From Prorocentrum cordatum (Eukaryota > Sar > Dinophyceae > Prorocentrales > Prorocentraceae), in assembly GCA_963575745.1 (NCBI GenBank), contig CAUYUJ010017837.1, positions 440,001 to 502,000 of the forward strand: 62,000 nt of DNA. Reading direction: 5' to 3'. The first letter of the stretch is position 1; the number at the start of each line of letters is the position of its first letter. A program made the position numbers and the translations under genes. Under the pieces are notes generated by a model. It saw nothing but the letters and a program-made list of their open reading frames with translations. It was not told where the DNA came from and searched no databases. This document shows positions 33,470-43,011 of the stretch, piece after piece.

Positions 33470-33765
33470 AACGCTAAGCTAAAGCTAAGCTAAAGCTAAG
33501 CTCAAGCTAAGCTAAAGCTAAGCCACAGCTAGGCTAAAGTTAAGCTAAAGTTAAGCTAAAGCTAAGCTAACGCTAAGCTAAAGCTGAACAGCAGTTAAGC
33601 TAAAGCTAAGCTAAAGCTAAGCTAAAGCTAAGCTACAGCTAAGCTACAGCTAAGCTACAGCTAAGCTAAAGCTAAGTTAAACGCTAAGCGAAAAGCTAAG
33701 CGAAACGCTAAGCTAAAGCTAAGCTAAAGCTAAGCTAAAGCTAAAGCTAAAGCTAAAGCTCCCAG
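33470..33765. repeat. GCTAAGCTAAA minisatellite
   Basis: About 300 bp of AGCTAAGCTAA/AGCTAAAGCTAA units (period 6 and 12). AGCT makes every unit partly self-complementary. Confidence 0.95.
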
Positions 33766-33879
33766 GGGACTGGGGGGAACCGTTCCCAGGGGACTGGGGG
33801 AACCGCCCGGGGCGCTTAGCACTGCCCAGCCCCTTTAAGCTAAGAGAGTAAGAACCCTTCTAGGCAGAGCCTAGGTAGG

Positions 33880-34116
33880 GAACAATGGTTTGGGCTTCCT
33901 CGCCGAGGCCGTTTTGGACGCTCTGACACCTCTCGACCCCCCCCCTCCAGGTCCAGGGGAGGGGGTAGGGAGAGGGGTCAAGTGACCCCCTCCCCGCCCG
34001 CAAGCCGTCTCGCTCACTCCCACCCGCCCTCCCAACACATACGTAACACCCGAGTCTGGCCCGAGCCTCAGCATATTCAGCAGTCGTCTTGGGATGGGCA
34101 GCTACTGGGGGCCAAT

Positions 34117-34151
<35 letters not shown>

Positions 34152-34256
34152 CCCCGCTGCCAAACCGCCGCCGCAGCCGCTGCCGCCACCGCCGCCGCCG
34201 CCGCCGCAGCCGCTGCCGCCGCCGCTGCCGCCGCCGCCGCGCCGCCGCCCCGCCCC

Positions 34257-34287
<31 letters not shown>

Positions 34288-34560
34288 AGCCGCCGCAGCC
34301 GCCGCCACCGCCGCCGCAGCCGCCGCAGCCGCCGCCGCCGCCAAGTGTACCCTGTATGGTTTTTTGACAGGGGTGTTGGGGGGCGCACATCGGGTTGGCT
34401 GCGCATGTTCCGAATTTGGAGGCAGAGTGTGTTTCGTATTGTTTTTCCCAACCTTCCTTGGTTGGGTATTCGTTTTGAATAGAGCAGTGTGGTCTCCACT
34501 CCTTCCTTCCTTCCTCCTCCCTCCCTCCCTGCCTCTTCCTGTCTTGCCTGCGGGGGGCTG
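33880..34560. repeat. GCC-rich block, left paralogue flanking the 101-bp satellite
   Basis: Shared landmarks with 37.66-38.30 kb: GTGACCCCCTCCCCGCCCGCAAG-like sequence, CGAGTCTGGCCCGAGCCTCA, GCAGTCGTCTTGGGATGGGC, about 230 bp of (CCG)n (34,115-34,340), AAGTGTACCCTGTATGGTTT and GGTTGGCTGCGCATGTTCCG. Poly-Ala/Pro/Arg/Gly open frames arise from the (CCG)n. Confidence 0.85.
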
Positions 34561-37465
34561 CGATCTGTGAAACTGTCGCCACTTTCGAGGCCTGCTGGGG
34601 GGCCCAGCACAGTGAGGGCCACGGGCGGATTCAAATTAGACCTCGCCATCCCTGGGGGGCTGCGATCTGTGAAACTGTCGCCACTTTCGAGGCCTGCTGG
34701 GGGGCCCAGCACAGTGACGCCACGGCGGATTCAAATTAGACCTCGTCATCCCTGGGGGGCTGCGATTCACGAGGCCTTCAGGGGCCCAGCAAAGTGAGGG
34801 CGGCGCGCAGATTCAAATTAGACCTCGCCATCCCTGGGGGGTTGCGATCTGTGAAACTGTCGCCACTTTCGAGGCCTGCTGGGGGGCCCAGCACAGTGAG
34901 GGCGACGCGCAGATTCAAATTAGACCTCGCCATCCCTGGGGGGCTGCGATCTGTGAAACTGTCGCCACTTTCGAGGCCTGCTGGGGGGCCCAGCACAGTG
35001 ACGCCACGGGCGGATTTAAATTAGACCTCGTCATCCCTGGGGGGCTGCGATTCACGAGGCCTGCTGGGGGGCCCAGCAAGTGAGGGCACGCGCAGATTCA
35101 AATTAGACCTCGCCATCCTGGGGGGGCTGCGATCTGTGAAACTGTCGCCACTTTCGAGGCCTGCTGGGGGGCCCAGCACAGTGAGGGCGACGCGCGGATT
35201 CAAATTAGACCTCGCCATCGCTGGGGGGGCTGCGATCTGTGAAACTGTCGCCACTTTCGAGGCCTGCTGGGGGGCTCAGCACAGTGAGGGCGACGCGCAG
35301 ATTCAAATTAGACCTCGCCATCCCTGGGGGGCTGCGATCTGTGAAACTGTCGCCACTTTCGAGGCCTGCTGGGGGGCCCAGCACAGTGAGGGCGATTCAA
35401 ATTAGACCTCGCCATCCCTGGGGGGCTGCGATCTGTGAAACTGTCGCCATTTTCGAGGCCTGCTGGGGGGCCCAGCACAGTGAGGGCCACGCGCGGATTC
35501 AAATTAGACCTCGCCATCCCTGGGGGGCTGCGATCTGTGAAACTGTCGCCACTTTCGAGGCCTGCTGGGGGGCCCAGCACAGTGAGGGCACGCGCAGATT
35601 CAAATTAGACCTCGCCATCCCTGGGGGGCTGCGATCTGTGAAACTGTCGCCATTTTCCAGGCCTGCTGGGGGGCCAGCACAGTGAGGGCGACGCGCGGCT
35701 TCAAATTAGACCTCGCCATCCCTGGGGGGCTGCGATCTGTGAAACTGCCGCCATTTCGAGGCCTGCTGGGGGGCCCAGCACAGTGAGGGCCACGCGCGGA
35801 TTCAAATTAGACCTCGCCATCCCTGGGGGGCTGCGATCTGTGAAACTGTCGCCACTTTCGAGGCCTGCTGGGGGGCCCAGCACAGTGAGGGCACGCGCGG
35901 ATTCAAATTAGACCTCGCCATCCCTGGGGGGCTGCGATCTGTGAAACTGTCGCCACTTTCGAGGCCTGCTGGGGGGCCCAGCACAGTGAGGCACGCGCGG
36001 ATTCAAATTAGACCTCGCCATCCCGGGGGGGCTGCGATCTGTGAAACTGTCGCCATGTTCGAGGCCTGCTGGGGGGCCCAGCACAGTGAGGGCGACGGGC
36101 GGACCCAAATTAGACCTCGCCATCCCTGGGGGGCTGCGATCTGTGAAACTGTCGCCACTTTCGAGGCCTGCTGGGGCCCAGCACAGTGAGGGCGACGGGC
36201 GGACCCAAATTAGACCTCGCCATCCCTGGGGGGCTGCGATCTGTGAAACTGTCGCCGCTTTCGAGGCCTGCTGGGGGGCCCAGCACAGTGACGCCACGGG
36301 CGGATTCAAATTAGATCTCGCCATCCCTGGGGGGCTGCGATTCACGAGGCCTGCTGGGGGGCCCAGCAAAGTGAGGGCGGCGCGCAGATTCAAATTAGAC
36401 CTCGCCATTCCTGGGGGGGTTGCGATCTGTGAAACTGCCGCCATTTTCGAGGCCTGCTGGGGGGCCCAGCACAGTGAGGGCGACGCGCAGATTCAAATTA
36501 GACCTCGCCATCCCTGGGGGGCTGCGATCTGTGAAACTGTCGCCACTTTCGAGGCCTGCTGGGGGGCCCAGCACAGTGAGGGCGACGCGCAGATTCAAAT
36601 TAGACCTCGCCATCCCTGGGGGGCTGCGATCTGTGAAACTGTCGCCACTTTCGAGGCCTGCTGGGGGGCCCAGCACAGTGACGCCACGGGCAGATTCAAA
36701 TTAGACCTCGCCATCCCTGGGGGGCTGCGATCTGTGAAACTGTCGCCACTTTCGAGGCCTGCTGGGGGGCCCAGCACAGTGACGCCACGGGCGGACCCAA
36801 ATTAGACCTCGCCATCCCTGGGGGGCTGCGATCTGTGAAACTGTCGCCACTTTCGAGGCCTGCTGGGGGGCCCAGCACAGTGACGCCACGGGCGGATTCA
36901 AATTAGACCTCGCCATCCCTGGGGGGCTGCGATCTGTGAAACTGTCGCCACTTTCGAGGCCTGCTGGGGGGCCCAGCACAGTGAGGGACCTCCACGATCT
37001 GTGGCTTTCGAGCAGTCGGCCAAATTAGACCTCGCCACCCCTGGGGGGCTGCGATCTGTGAAACTGTCGCCACTTTCGAGGCCTGCTGGGGGGCCCAACA
37101 GTGACGGGCGGATCGGATTCAAATTAGACCTCGCCATCCCTGGGGGGCTGCGATCTGTGAAACTGTCGCCACTTTCGAGGCCTGCTGGGGGGCCCAGCAC
37201 AGTGACGCCACGGGCGGACCCAAATTAGACCTCGCCATCCCTGGGGGGCTGCGATCTGTGAAACTGTCGCCACTTTCGAGGCCTGCTGGGGGGCCCAGCA
37301 CAGTGACGCCACGGGCGGACCCAAATTAGACCTCGCCATCCCTGGGGGGCTGCGATCTGTGAAACTGTCGCCACTTTCGAGGCCTGCTGGGGGGCCCAGC
37401 ACAGTGACGCCACGGGCGGACCCAAATTAGACCTCGCCATCCCTGGGGGGCTGCGATCTGAGATC
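34550..37465. repeat. ~101-bp tandem satellite (about 28 units)
   Basis: Consensus blocks: CTGGGGGGCTGCGATCTGTG, AAACTGTCGCCACTTTCGAG, GCCTGCTGGGGGGCCCAGCA, CAGTGAGGGCGACGCGCAGA, TTCAAATTAGACCTCGCCAT. Units are mostly 100-102 bp and over 90% identical. Two variant classes (GTGAGGGC and GTGACGCCACGGGCGG) alternate in blocks, and a shortened unit lacking the GTGAAACTGTCGCC part recurs at 34.76, 35.05 and 36.34 kb. High homogeneity implies recent amplification or gene-conversion-like turnover. Confidence 0.95.
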
Positions 37466-37659
37466 GCCGCTTTCGAAGTGGCTAGGGTTGCTCAAGGGTT
37501 GTAACTAATCAGCTTTGGTTAGTCCTTGTCCTGTAGCCAGTGTCCTGCGAGTCTCCTGAATTCTGTCTGCAGACATATGTAACCCTCGCTCCGTCATCGC
37601 CCCCCTTTATAAAGTGTCCTAAACTATTTGCGCCCCGCGTTTGCGCAGGGGTTGGGTAC

Positions 37660-37902
37660 GTCGCCAGGGTAATTTTACAAGGGATGGTGGGGGGGGGTCG
37701 GCATGGACCCTGGTTGGCCCCCAGTCGCCTGGGGGAGGGGGTGTTTATTATTAATAGGGAGCAGTGATCAAGACCCCTCTCCCCGCCCGCAAGCTGTCTC
37801 GTTCACTCCACCCCGCCCTCCCAACACACACGTAGCACCCGAGTCTGGCCCGAGCCTCAGCATATGCAGCAGTCGTCTTTGGATGGGCAGCTACTGGGCC
37901 GC

Positions 37903-37935
<33 letters not shown>

Positions 37936-37954
37936 CGCCCGCCGCCGCCGCCGC

Positions 37955-38023
<69 letters not shown>

Positions 38024-38300
38024 CCCCGCTGCCAAACCACCGCCGCCGCCGCAGCCGCCCCGCCACCGCCGCCGTCGCCGCCGCCGCCGCCGCCCCCGCC
38101 GCCGCCGCCGCCGCTGCCACCGCAGCCGCCGCAGCCGCCGCCACCGCCGCCGCAGCCGCCGCAGCCGCCGCCGCCGCCAAGTGTACTCTGTATTGTTTTT
38201 TGACTGGGATGGTTGGGGGGCCGCATCGGGTTGGCTGCGCATGTTCCGAATTTGGAGGCAGAGTGTGTTTTGTATTTTTTAACAAGGGATGGTGGGGGGG
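37660..38300. repeat. GCC-rich block, right paralogue
   Basis: Same order of landmarks as 33.88-34.56 kb in the same orientation, with (CCG)n at 37,900-38,178. The internal GGTTGGCCCCCAGTCGCCTG occurs at 37,712 and again at 38,318, so the block is itself partly duplicated. CCTTCCCCGAAGGGGAAG at 38,375 is a palindrome that recurs at 40,400. Confidence 0.85.
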
Positions 38301-38419
38301 TGTCGTCATGGTCCCTGGTTGGCCCCCAGTCGCCTGGGGGAGGGGGTGTTTATTGATAGGGAACAGTGATAACCCTTCCCCGAAGGGGAAGAAGGAGAGG
38401 TGGAAGAGGAAATTCTCGA

Positions 38420-39475
38420 AACCACCGACGCCCAGAGGGCTGGTGGGATTCAGGGCGTCCCTTGAGGGTGCTTGGGGACCTTTTCCCCCTCGGCACCTCG
38501 GCCCGAGCGTCGGGCCCAGGTCGCGATGAGAAGTTCCGGCATGCAGGCAGCGCTCGGAGACAGGAGGCTCGGTCAGAGCCTTGCGAAGGCCCATCCATCC
38601 CAAGAGATTGGGGGTGATAGTAGAGTTCGACGGCGTTGGCCACCTGCGAGGCGGCCCGAGGCTGCGGGCGTCAAACAAATTAAGAGGTGCTCACTGGGGG
38701 TCCTCTCGGGGCCTTCGCGGAGGCACCAGGGAAGCGCGACAGCGCGCCGATCGGGGCCCGCGGGGGCCGCCCTTGGCGCAGTGATTATGTCGAGCTCTTC
38801 CGGAGAAGCTCGGCCGAACCATGTGGTCGGAGGCGGGCGGGCAGGTCGCGGCGCCGCCTCGGGTTCCTCTCGGGCCGCTTCGATGATTTCGCGGGTCCTC
38901 CGAGGCGGCTTGCAGCCAGGGAATATGTGGGGCTACATGAAGTGGTCGCCTCTGGGAATCATTTGGTATTGGGCGCACTCAGGCCTCGCTGAAGTCCGCC
39001 CAGGACATCTCTTGAGGACCCACTGGGACCCTGGAGCACACTGGACACGCGCTGTGGCCCCAGGCGGGTCGCCCCGCCGACTCGGGCCGGCAGCCGGGCA
39101 GCCGCCGCCCCCGGCAATCTCGGGCCGAGCTGAAGGCGGCGTGGCGACCGAAGAGAGCGAGAGAGATCACGTCCAGGAAAGGCGTCTCTGTCGGCGCGCT
39201 TGCGAGGGAGGGGGGCGGTCACCAAAGCGGCGCCCGGTGACGTGCCCAACCCGTCTGAATTAGACGACAGGGGGCCTGGTCCAGAATCCAGAAAAGAATG
39301 GCCGATGACAACGCGCCCCAGGATCGCAGAGGAAATGGGCACATGGAACGGCGGGCAGGCAAAGGGCGAAAGAGGGGCGGAAACGTTGACGCGGCAGCGG
39401 CAGTGAGACGGTGGAAGGAGGAAGAGGACGATAACGAAAAAGGCAGGATGAGGTAGGAGGTTGGCGATCATCTCC
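38420..39475. other. No gene recognised
   Basis: GC-rich sequence. Open frames on both strands show no recognisable domain. An AAG/GAA-rich stretch at 39,405-39,455 just precedes a foldback element. Confidence 0.4.
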
Positions 39476-39480
39476 TATTG

Positions 39481-39674
39481 TCGGGTCGGGCGAAAGGGGG
39501 GGTTTGGGAAAGGGGGGGTTACGAAATTTGCTGCATGCAGCTGGTTTCGGCCTCACCGAGGGGCCCATTCCTCGATACATGGCCGCCTCCGGCGCCGGGA
39601 GGCGCCGGGAAAATCAGCTACGTGAGCTGATTCTCAAACCCCCCTTTGCTATCCCCCCCTTTCGCCCGACCCGA
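39481..39674. mobile_element. Foldback element, introner-like family 4 (194 bp, TSD TATTG)
   Basis: Perfect 22-bp terminal inverted repeats begin TCGGGTCGGGCGAAAGGG and end CCCTTTCGCCCGACCCGA. The element is flanked on both sides by TATTG (39,476-39,480 and 39,675-39,679). The interior also contains smaller hairpins. The 5-bp TSD matches the other families here. It lies 100 bp from a family-1 copy. Confidence 0.85.
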
Positions 39675-39777
39675 TATTGGAGCGCTGAACAAGCAACGCG
39701 GCCCGCGCCATGGCAGATGCAAGAAACGAACGAGGCCGAACTCGCCCGCCAGGTTCTCCATCTCCTTTCTTCAACTT

Positions 39778-39937
39778 TCAGGAGGGGAAAAAACACAGAC
39801 ACAATTACTCGTCGATTCCCAGGAAAATATAGGAACATATGGGGAGTGGGGGGGAAAACAAATCCCAGAAAATATAGGAAAATATGGGGAATATTTTTAT
39901 TTGTGTGTATTTATTTGTGTGTCCTGGGGCCCCTTCA
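39778..39937 (+). mobile_element. Introner family 1, copy 1 (160 bp, TSD AACTT)
   Basis: Begins TCAGGAGGGGAAAAAACAC and ends GGGGCCCCTTCA, flanked by AACTT on both sides (39,773-39,777 and 39,938-39,942). It shares GACACAATTA, two GAAAATATRGG blocks, GGGGAGTGGGGGGG and TTTGTGTGTATTTATTTGTG with copies at 41,611 and 42,160. Removing element plus one TSD leaves the surrounding reading (LARQVLHLLSST / WRDGAKRPQARR) open and in frame. The TSD has no G to make a terminal AG, so precise splicing is not predicted here. Confidence 0.85.
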
Positions 39938-40019
39938 AACTTGGAGAGACGGAGCTAAACGCCCGCAGGCGCGCCGCCAGGTTTTTTGGGCGGCCCGCGG
40001 GAAAGGAAGCCAAGGCCAA

Positions 40020-40345
40020 TCGGATTCCGCGCAGGATGTCGCTACGCTGGACCCCCAGCAGCCCCAGAGCGTGGCCGCAGATTCGCCACTCGCAGCCACT
40101 CGGGGCAGGGATGGCGAGGTCAAGCTGGAGTCTGCGTCGCGCGTCACGCCGCTCAGCTGGACCCCCAGCAGCCCTCGAAAGCGGCGGCAGTTTCGCAGTT
40201 CGCAGCCCCCCCCAGGGATGGCGAAGTCTGATCCGAGTCTGCGTGGCGCGTCGCCCCGCTGGACCCCCCAGCGGCCTTCGAAAGTGGCGACCCCTTCGCA
40301 GTTCGCAGCCCCCCAGGGGTGGCGGGGTCGAATCTGAATTCTTTA
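40020..40345. repeat. Inverted, diverged copy of the 101-bp satellite (three units)
   Basis: Three units of about 105 bp read (GCTGGACCCCCAGCAGCC, CTCGAAAGCGGCGGCAGTTT, CGCAGTTCGCAGCCCCCC, AGGGATGGCGAAGTCTGAT). They are the reverse complement of the 34.55-37.46 kb unit at roughly 75-80% identity. Confidence 0.85.
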
Positions 40346-40539
40346 CGCGGGGGCGCCCTCTCCAGGCCCAGGGGGAGGGGGTAGGGGGAGGGGTAAACCC
40401 CTCCCCGAAGGGGAAGAAGGGGGGTTGAGGACAGAGCGGGCTCTCTAAACCACTCACGCCCAAAGGGCTGGTGGGATTTGCGTCGCGCGTCATTCCGTCG
40501 TACTTCCTGGCAACCGTCGAAAGTGCCGACAGCAGGCAG

Positions 40540-40665
40540 GACGGGAGAAGCAGGCTGGCAGGCAGAACGGGAGAGAGTGTGAGAGGCAGGAGGGAAGAAA
40601 AAAGGAATGTGCGACCGCAGTGCTTTCTTCAAAACGAGAACCCCGCGCAGGAAAGTTGGGAACGA
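40540..40665. repeat. Inverted copy of the satellite's left flank
   Basis: GAAGAAAAAAGGAATGTGCG, TTCAAAACGAGAACCC and GGAAAGTTGGG are the reverse complement of 34,440-34,540 (CCCAACCTTCCTTGG, GGGTATTCGTTTTGAA, GGTCTCCACTCCTTCC). Satellite and flank were therefore inverted as one block. Confidence 0.75.
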
Positions 40666-40741
40666 CAGAGCCGCGACCAGGCAAGCACGAATTACCATCG
40701 CTATAACATCCCACGCCGTGCAGCCACGGTGGCGGATCCAG

Positions 40742-43011
40742 GGAATTCAGCCCCTACGGCGACATCAGGTCGATTAAGATTATGTACCCGCGCAACAGTG
40801 CGCAACAGGCCCGCGGCATGAGCACTGGCTTCGTGCAGTTTGCAAGACGGGAGCAGGCGCTGCGTGCGAGGAACGCGATGATCGACAAGGAGTATTTCGG
40901 CCTGCACCTTCGCATCGAGTTCGCGCGGCCCGTGGGCGGGCTGCAGTTCGGCAGCCAGCCGGCCGTCCACGCCATGCACGCGCCAGACAATGCGGCCAGT
41001 GCCACAGAGAGCCCCGGGGATGCCAACATCCAGAGCAAGAAGAGGTCCAGGTTCGACATGGCGAAGACGTTCTGCATAGCTATCCCTGCGGACAGGATCG
41101 TGCGCAGGCGCATTGACACGGCGGCAGAATTCGTCGCCATCGAAGGTTGGGATTTCGAGCGGGCGCTAATGGACCGGGAGGGCGCCAACCCGTGCTTTGC
41201 GTTCATGTTGTGCGACCCGAGCAATCTGGAGGACCCGCTGCACCTCTACTACCGGTGGAAGGCGTTCTCGCTGCTCCAGGGGGACTCGATGGACCAGTGG
41301 CGCATGGAACCGTTCCAGGTGTACGTGAATGGGCCGTTGTGGCAGCCCCCCCTCTGTGACCGCAGGGAGGAGGCACCGTCGGTCCCGGGCCCAGTGCCGC
41401 GCCTGGAGCTCTCCGGCATTGGCGGGCTCCGGCCGACGGGCGCCGGCGGCGGAGCGGGCTCCGCAGAGCTTCCGGCGGCGGAGGCGGCCAAGTTGGACGG
41501 CCTGCTCCGAGAGTGCAGCTCGTGGAGCCGAGCGGGCGTCTCGGAGAGGAAACGAAAGCAGGAACCATGCGTGCTCGGAGGTCCGCACGGATTGCTCGGA
41601 TCGGTGCTTGTCAGGAGAGGAAAAAACACACAGACACAATTAATCGTCGATTTCCAGGAAAATATGGGAAAATATGGGGAGTGGGGGGGAGGACAAAAAC
41701 GAGGAAAATATGGGAAAATATGGGGAAAACAATTATTTGTGTGTATTTATTTGTGTGTCCTAGGGCCCCTTCAGCTTGCACCCCCCCTTGGCGGCGTGTC
41801 TGGCGCTGCCCGTGGCGCGCACCGCGCTCCAGGAAGGGGGGCCCCAGCGCCGATCCAGGAAGTCTGCGCAGGCCTTGGGCAGTGGATGGTTGTGTATCTG
41901 TTCCTCGTCTAGGCATCCTCGAGGCGATGGTCTTCTGCCTCGACCACGCCTCCTCGTCCCAGGCCATCGCCCAGCGGATCTGCGAGCGGCTGCGGGACCC
42001 GCAGGCCGCCGAGGCGGCCGTGATCGGGCACCTGTATTTGGTCAGCGACGTGCTCTTCAACTCGCGCTGCTCGAGGCCCGGCGCCACCGCCTACCGCCGG
42101 CAGTTCCAGGAGGGCCTCCCGGCGGTCGTGGCGCGCCTGCGGGAGATGTGCGACGGCATTCAGGAGGGAAAAAAACACACAGACACAATTAATCCTCGAT
42201 TTCCCAGAGAATATGGGAAAATATGGGGAGTGGGGGGGAAGACAGAAACCCAGAAAATATGGGAAAATATGGGGAATCTTTGTATTTGTGTGTATTTATT
42301 TGTGTGTCCCGGGGCCCCTTCAGGCATGTCCGTCCTCGGGGCCGCGGCCTTCCGGGAGCGCACGGCGCGCCTGCTGGACGTGTGGGCCGAGTGGTCGAGC
42401 TTCCCGCGGCAGTTCACCCAGGGCCTGCAGGCGACCCTCTGCCAGCAGACTGCGGAGGCGGTCCTCACCGCCTACCAAACCACCCCAACCCAACCCGAAG
42501 GCCTCAATTTGCCCTTCATTTCCAGTGGGAGGGGGGGGTCGGGGAACGTTGAAAAAACACATGGTATCCGTACCCCCCCCCAACCCGAAATTCGGGTCAA
42601 ATTCGGGTCTTCGGGTTGGGTTGGGGTGGTCTGGTAGGTAGTCAGGTCCTGGTGCAGCTCCACAAGAAGTGGGAGCACCTCCTCGCCGACCAGGCGCTGC
42701 TCGAGCGCGAGTGCCGCGTGCGGGGCCTCCTGGCGCAGGGATTGCCGAGCAAGCTGCTGGACCAGCTCTGCCGCTACGAGGCCTACTGGGGCGAGAAGCT
42801 GCTCGCCAGGGAGGAGGAGGAGAGCGAGAGGCAGAGACTCGCGGAGGAGGTCGAGTGGGCTCGCCTGGTCGACCCCGAGCTGGACGGAGAGGCCCTGGAG
42901 GAGGCCGACCTGGAGGCCCCGGCGACGCCAACCGTGCAGCCAGACCCCTCGATGCACGCCTCCGTGCGTGCGACGCGTGCTGGCCCACGCACGACAGCGT
43001 GCATGCCCTGA
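40742..43011 (+). CDS. U2SURP: U2 snRNP-associated SURP motif protein (SR140), exons with introner introns
   Basis: Exons read as 40,742-41,580, 41,913-42,155, 42,324-42,460 and 42,646-43,011. The first carries the RRM from strand 2 on (EFSPYGDIRSIKIMYPR, RNP1-like GFVQF, RIEFARPVG), then the SURP domain (ACRRID-like start, FERALMDREGANPCFAFML, YYRWKAFSLLQGDS, GPLWQPP). Exons two to four carry the CTD-interacting domain (AMVFCLDHA, GHLYLVSDVLFNS, LDVWAEWSSFP) and the basic/acidic tail (VLVQLHKKWEHLLADQ, DPELDGEALEE). Domain order and local motifs match U2SURP of animals and plants, which binds U2 snRNP in the nucleus during splicing. Phases join exactly with no frame damage. The RRM start is missing locally (in-frame stop at 40,704) and may lie at 24.47 kb. 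The stop at 43,009 may not be the true end if another exon follows. Confidence 0.85.
41581..41912 (+). other. U2SURP intron 1 (GT-AG), nested introners
   Basis: The donor CGGAG|GTCCGCACGG and acceptor CCTCGTCTAG|GCATCC join CVLG-G-ILEAMVFC in phase 1. After removal of the family-1 insertion and one TSD, the remaining arms (GGAGGTCCGCACGGATTG, CTCGGATCGG on the left, CGATCCAGGAAGTCTGCGC on the right, to about 41,874) match the foldback element at 23,869-24,005. The intron is therefore a family-3 element later hit by family 1. Confidence 0.75.
41611..41773 (+). mobile_element. Introner family 1, copy 2 (163 bp, TSD GCTTG)
   Basis: TCAGGAGAGGAAAAAACACA to GGGCCCCTTCA, flanked by GCTTG at 41,606-41,610 and 41,774-41,778. 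It sits inside intron 1, so it is a nested insertion with no need to supply splice sites. Confidence 0.9.
42156..42323 (+). other. U2SURP intron 2 (GC-AG), exactly one introner
   Basis: The exon ends TGCGACG and resumes GCATGTCC, giving C-D-G-M-S-V. The donor GC is bases 2-3 of the left TSD (GGCAT). The acceptor CAG is the element's terminal CA plus base 1 of the right TSD. Length is 168 bp. Confidence 0.85.
42160..42322 (+). mobile_element. Introner family 1, copy 3 (163 bp, TSD GGCAT)
   Basis: TCAGGAGGGAAAAAAACACA to GGGGCCCCTTCA, flanked by GGCAT at 42,155-42,159 and 42,323-42,327. It is about 90% identical to copy 2. Confidence 0.9.
42461..42645 (+). other. U2SURP intron 3 (GT-AG), exactly one introner
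   Basis: The exon ends GAGGCG and resumes GTCCTGGTG, giving A-E-A-V-L-V-Q-L in phase 0. The donor GT is bases 2-3 of the left TSD (GGTCC). The acceptor CAG is the element's CA plus the first G of the right TSD. Length is 185 bp. Confidence 0.85.
42465..42644 (+). mobile_element. Introner family 2, copy a (180 bp, TSD GGTCC)
   Basis: The terminal inverted repeats are imperfect at the tip (TCACCGCCTACCAAACC against TGACTACCTACCAGACC). They continue as ACCCCAACCCAACCCGAA with one mismatch. The interior holds ACCCGAAATTCGGGT palindromes. GGTCC flanks both sides (42,460-42,464 and 42,645-42,649). Confidence 0.9.

Noticed and set aside
33470-33765. Telomere or interstitial telomeric repeat
   Set aside because: The unit GCTAAA/GCTAAG is not the TTTAGGG-type expected of dinoflagellate telomeres.
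34080-34600. Poly-Ala/Pro/Gly/Arg open frames, also at 37.7-38.7 kb
   Set aside because: They arise from (CCG)n read in all frames.
34550-37465. CRISPR array
   Set aside because: The regular ~101-bp repeat has no alternating unique spacers, the genome is eukaryotic, and no cas genes are present.
41606-41778. Precise intron made only of family-1 copy 2
   Set aside because: Removing just element plus TSD gives no in-frame join with a GT/GC donor; the larger GT-AG intron keeps the CID continuous.
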